DNA of 14,507 bases from Vulcanococcus sp. SFB_649D_100_25 (lineage in GTDB: Bacteria; Cyanobacteriota; Cyanobacteriia; PCC-6307; Cyanobiaceae): the NCBI GenBank assembly GCA_030833825.1, contig JAURGL010000033.1:1-14507 (forward strand). Reading direction: 5' to 3'. Below are positions 14,373 through 14,507 of the stretch, in pieces (position 1 is the first letter of the stretch; every line of letters starts with the position of its first letter). Made by a program: the position numbers and the translations under genes. Under the pieces are notes generated by a model. The model saw only the letters and a program-made list of their open reading frames with translations. It was not told the origin of the DNA and made no database searches.

Positions 14373-14507
14373 TGCGTATCGCCCTTGCCCAGATCAATCC
14401 AACAGTTGGTGATCTAGCAAAAAATGCTGATCTAGTATCTAAGTACGCCTTTGATGCGGCAAATGCCGGTGCAGTAATTGTGGTTTACCCCGAGATGGTT
14501 TTAACTG
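14372..14507 (+). CDS. nadE: Glutamine-dependent NAD synthetase, 5' part only; foreign-looking codon use
   Basis: First 45 codons of an NAD synthetase, which amidates nicotinic acid adenine dinucleotide in the last step of NAD synthesis. The segment is the start of the N-terminal glutaminase (nitrilase-fold) domain: MRIALAQINPTVGDLAKNADLV, then AGAVIVVYPEMVLT with the catalytic Glu in PEM. The ATG overlaps the nadD stop by one base (TGATG). nadD-nadE adjacency is common in picocyanobacteria, so the position fits. The sequence does not: from about 14400 codons such as CTA, TTA, AAA, GTA and AAT dominate, about 43% GC against about two thirds GC before. Also, from memory, cyanobacterial homologues read PELSLxGYPPRD where this has PEMVLT, which is more like actinobacterial NadE. 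It is probably a chimeric join near the window end. Confidence 0.85.
   Translation, partial: MRIALAQINPTVGDLAKNADLVSKYAFDAANAGAVIVVYPEMVLT

Noticed and set aside
1..14507. CRISPR array, tRNA, rRNA, insertion sequence or attachment site
   Set aside because: No regularly spaced repeats, cloverleaf, transposase or long inverted repeats found when reading both strands.

Overview
The window reads as high-GC alpha-cyanobacterial chromosome (freshwater or brackish Cyanobium/Synechococcus type). The reasons are: an ATP synthase beta-epsilon pair standing alone, as in cyanobacteria; a PSRP-3/Ycf65 ribosomal protein, a family confined to cyanobacteria and plastids; at least three HIP1 octamers (GCGATCGC, near 7253, 11207 and 12534); and almost uniformly G/C third codon positions. 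I saw no tRNA, rRNA, CRISPR or insertion sequence.

Layout. Positions 1-1076 hold the 3' part of atpD, all of atpC and a strong terminator. Positions 1102-9713 are the accessory-looking core. A rhomboid-like membrane protein (+) converges on a penicillin-binding protein that carries an N-terminal FHA domain (-). Diverging from the latter is a tightly overlapping six-gene run (+): a small membrane protein, an FHA/membrane protein, a Ser/Thr kinase with a zinc ribbon, a TerY-like vWA protein, a PP2C phosphatase with a membrane anchor, and a membrane protein with a helical N-terminal domain and an NTF2-like C-terminal domain. Positions 9722-11063 hold psrp3 (-) and a HAD hydrolase (+). Positions 11060-14372 hold aminopeptidase P (-), a DUF697-type GTPase (+) and a frameshifted nadD (+). 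The last 136 bases are the start of nadE.

How the core may work. Kinase, vWA protein and PP2C phosphatase form the kind of triad known from Ter/TerY-associated phospho-signalling loci. Two FHA proteins (phosphothreonine readers) sit beside it. One is fused on its cytoplasmic side to a bifunctional peptidoglycan synthase, so the obvious hypothesis is a kinase/phosphatase switch acting on cell-wall synthesis at the inner membrane. The first and last genes of the region (1102-2199 and 8760-9713) share an N-terminal helical domain of about 95 residues, starting LGVQLR and ending after (Y/F)APA. This suggests that both belong to the same system, including the rhomboid-like protein, which keeps the GASG serine motif but seems to lack the catalytic histidine.

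Two signs of imperfect sequence or assembly lie at the right end. nadD carries a two-base AG expansion that breaks its frame. Base composition then drops abruptly from roughly two thirds GC to about 43% GC from position 14400 onward, inside nadE, which looks like a chimeric join to another organism.
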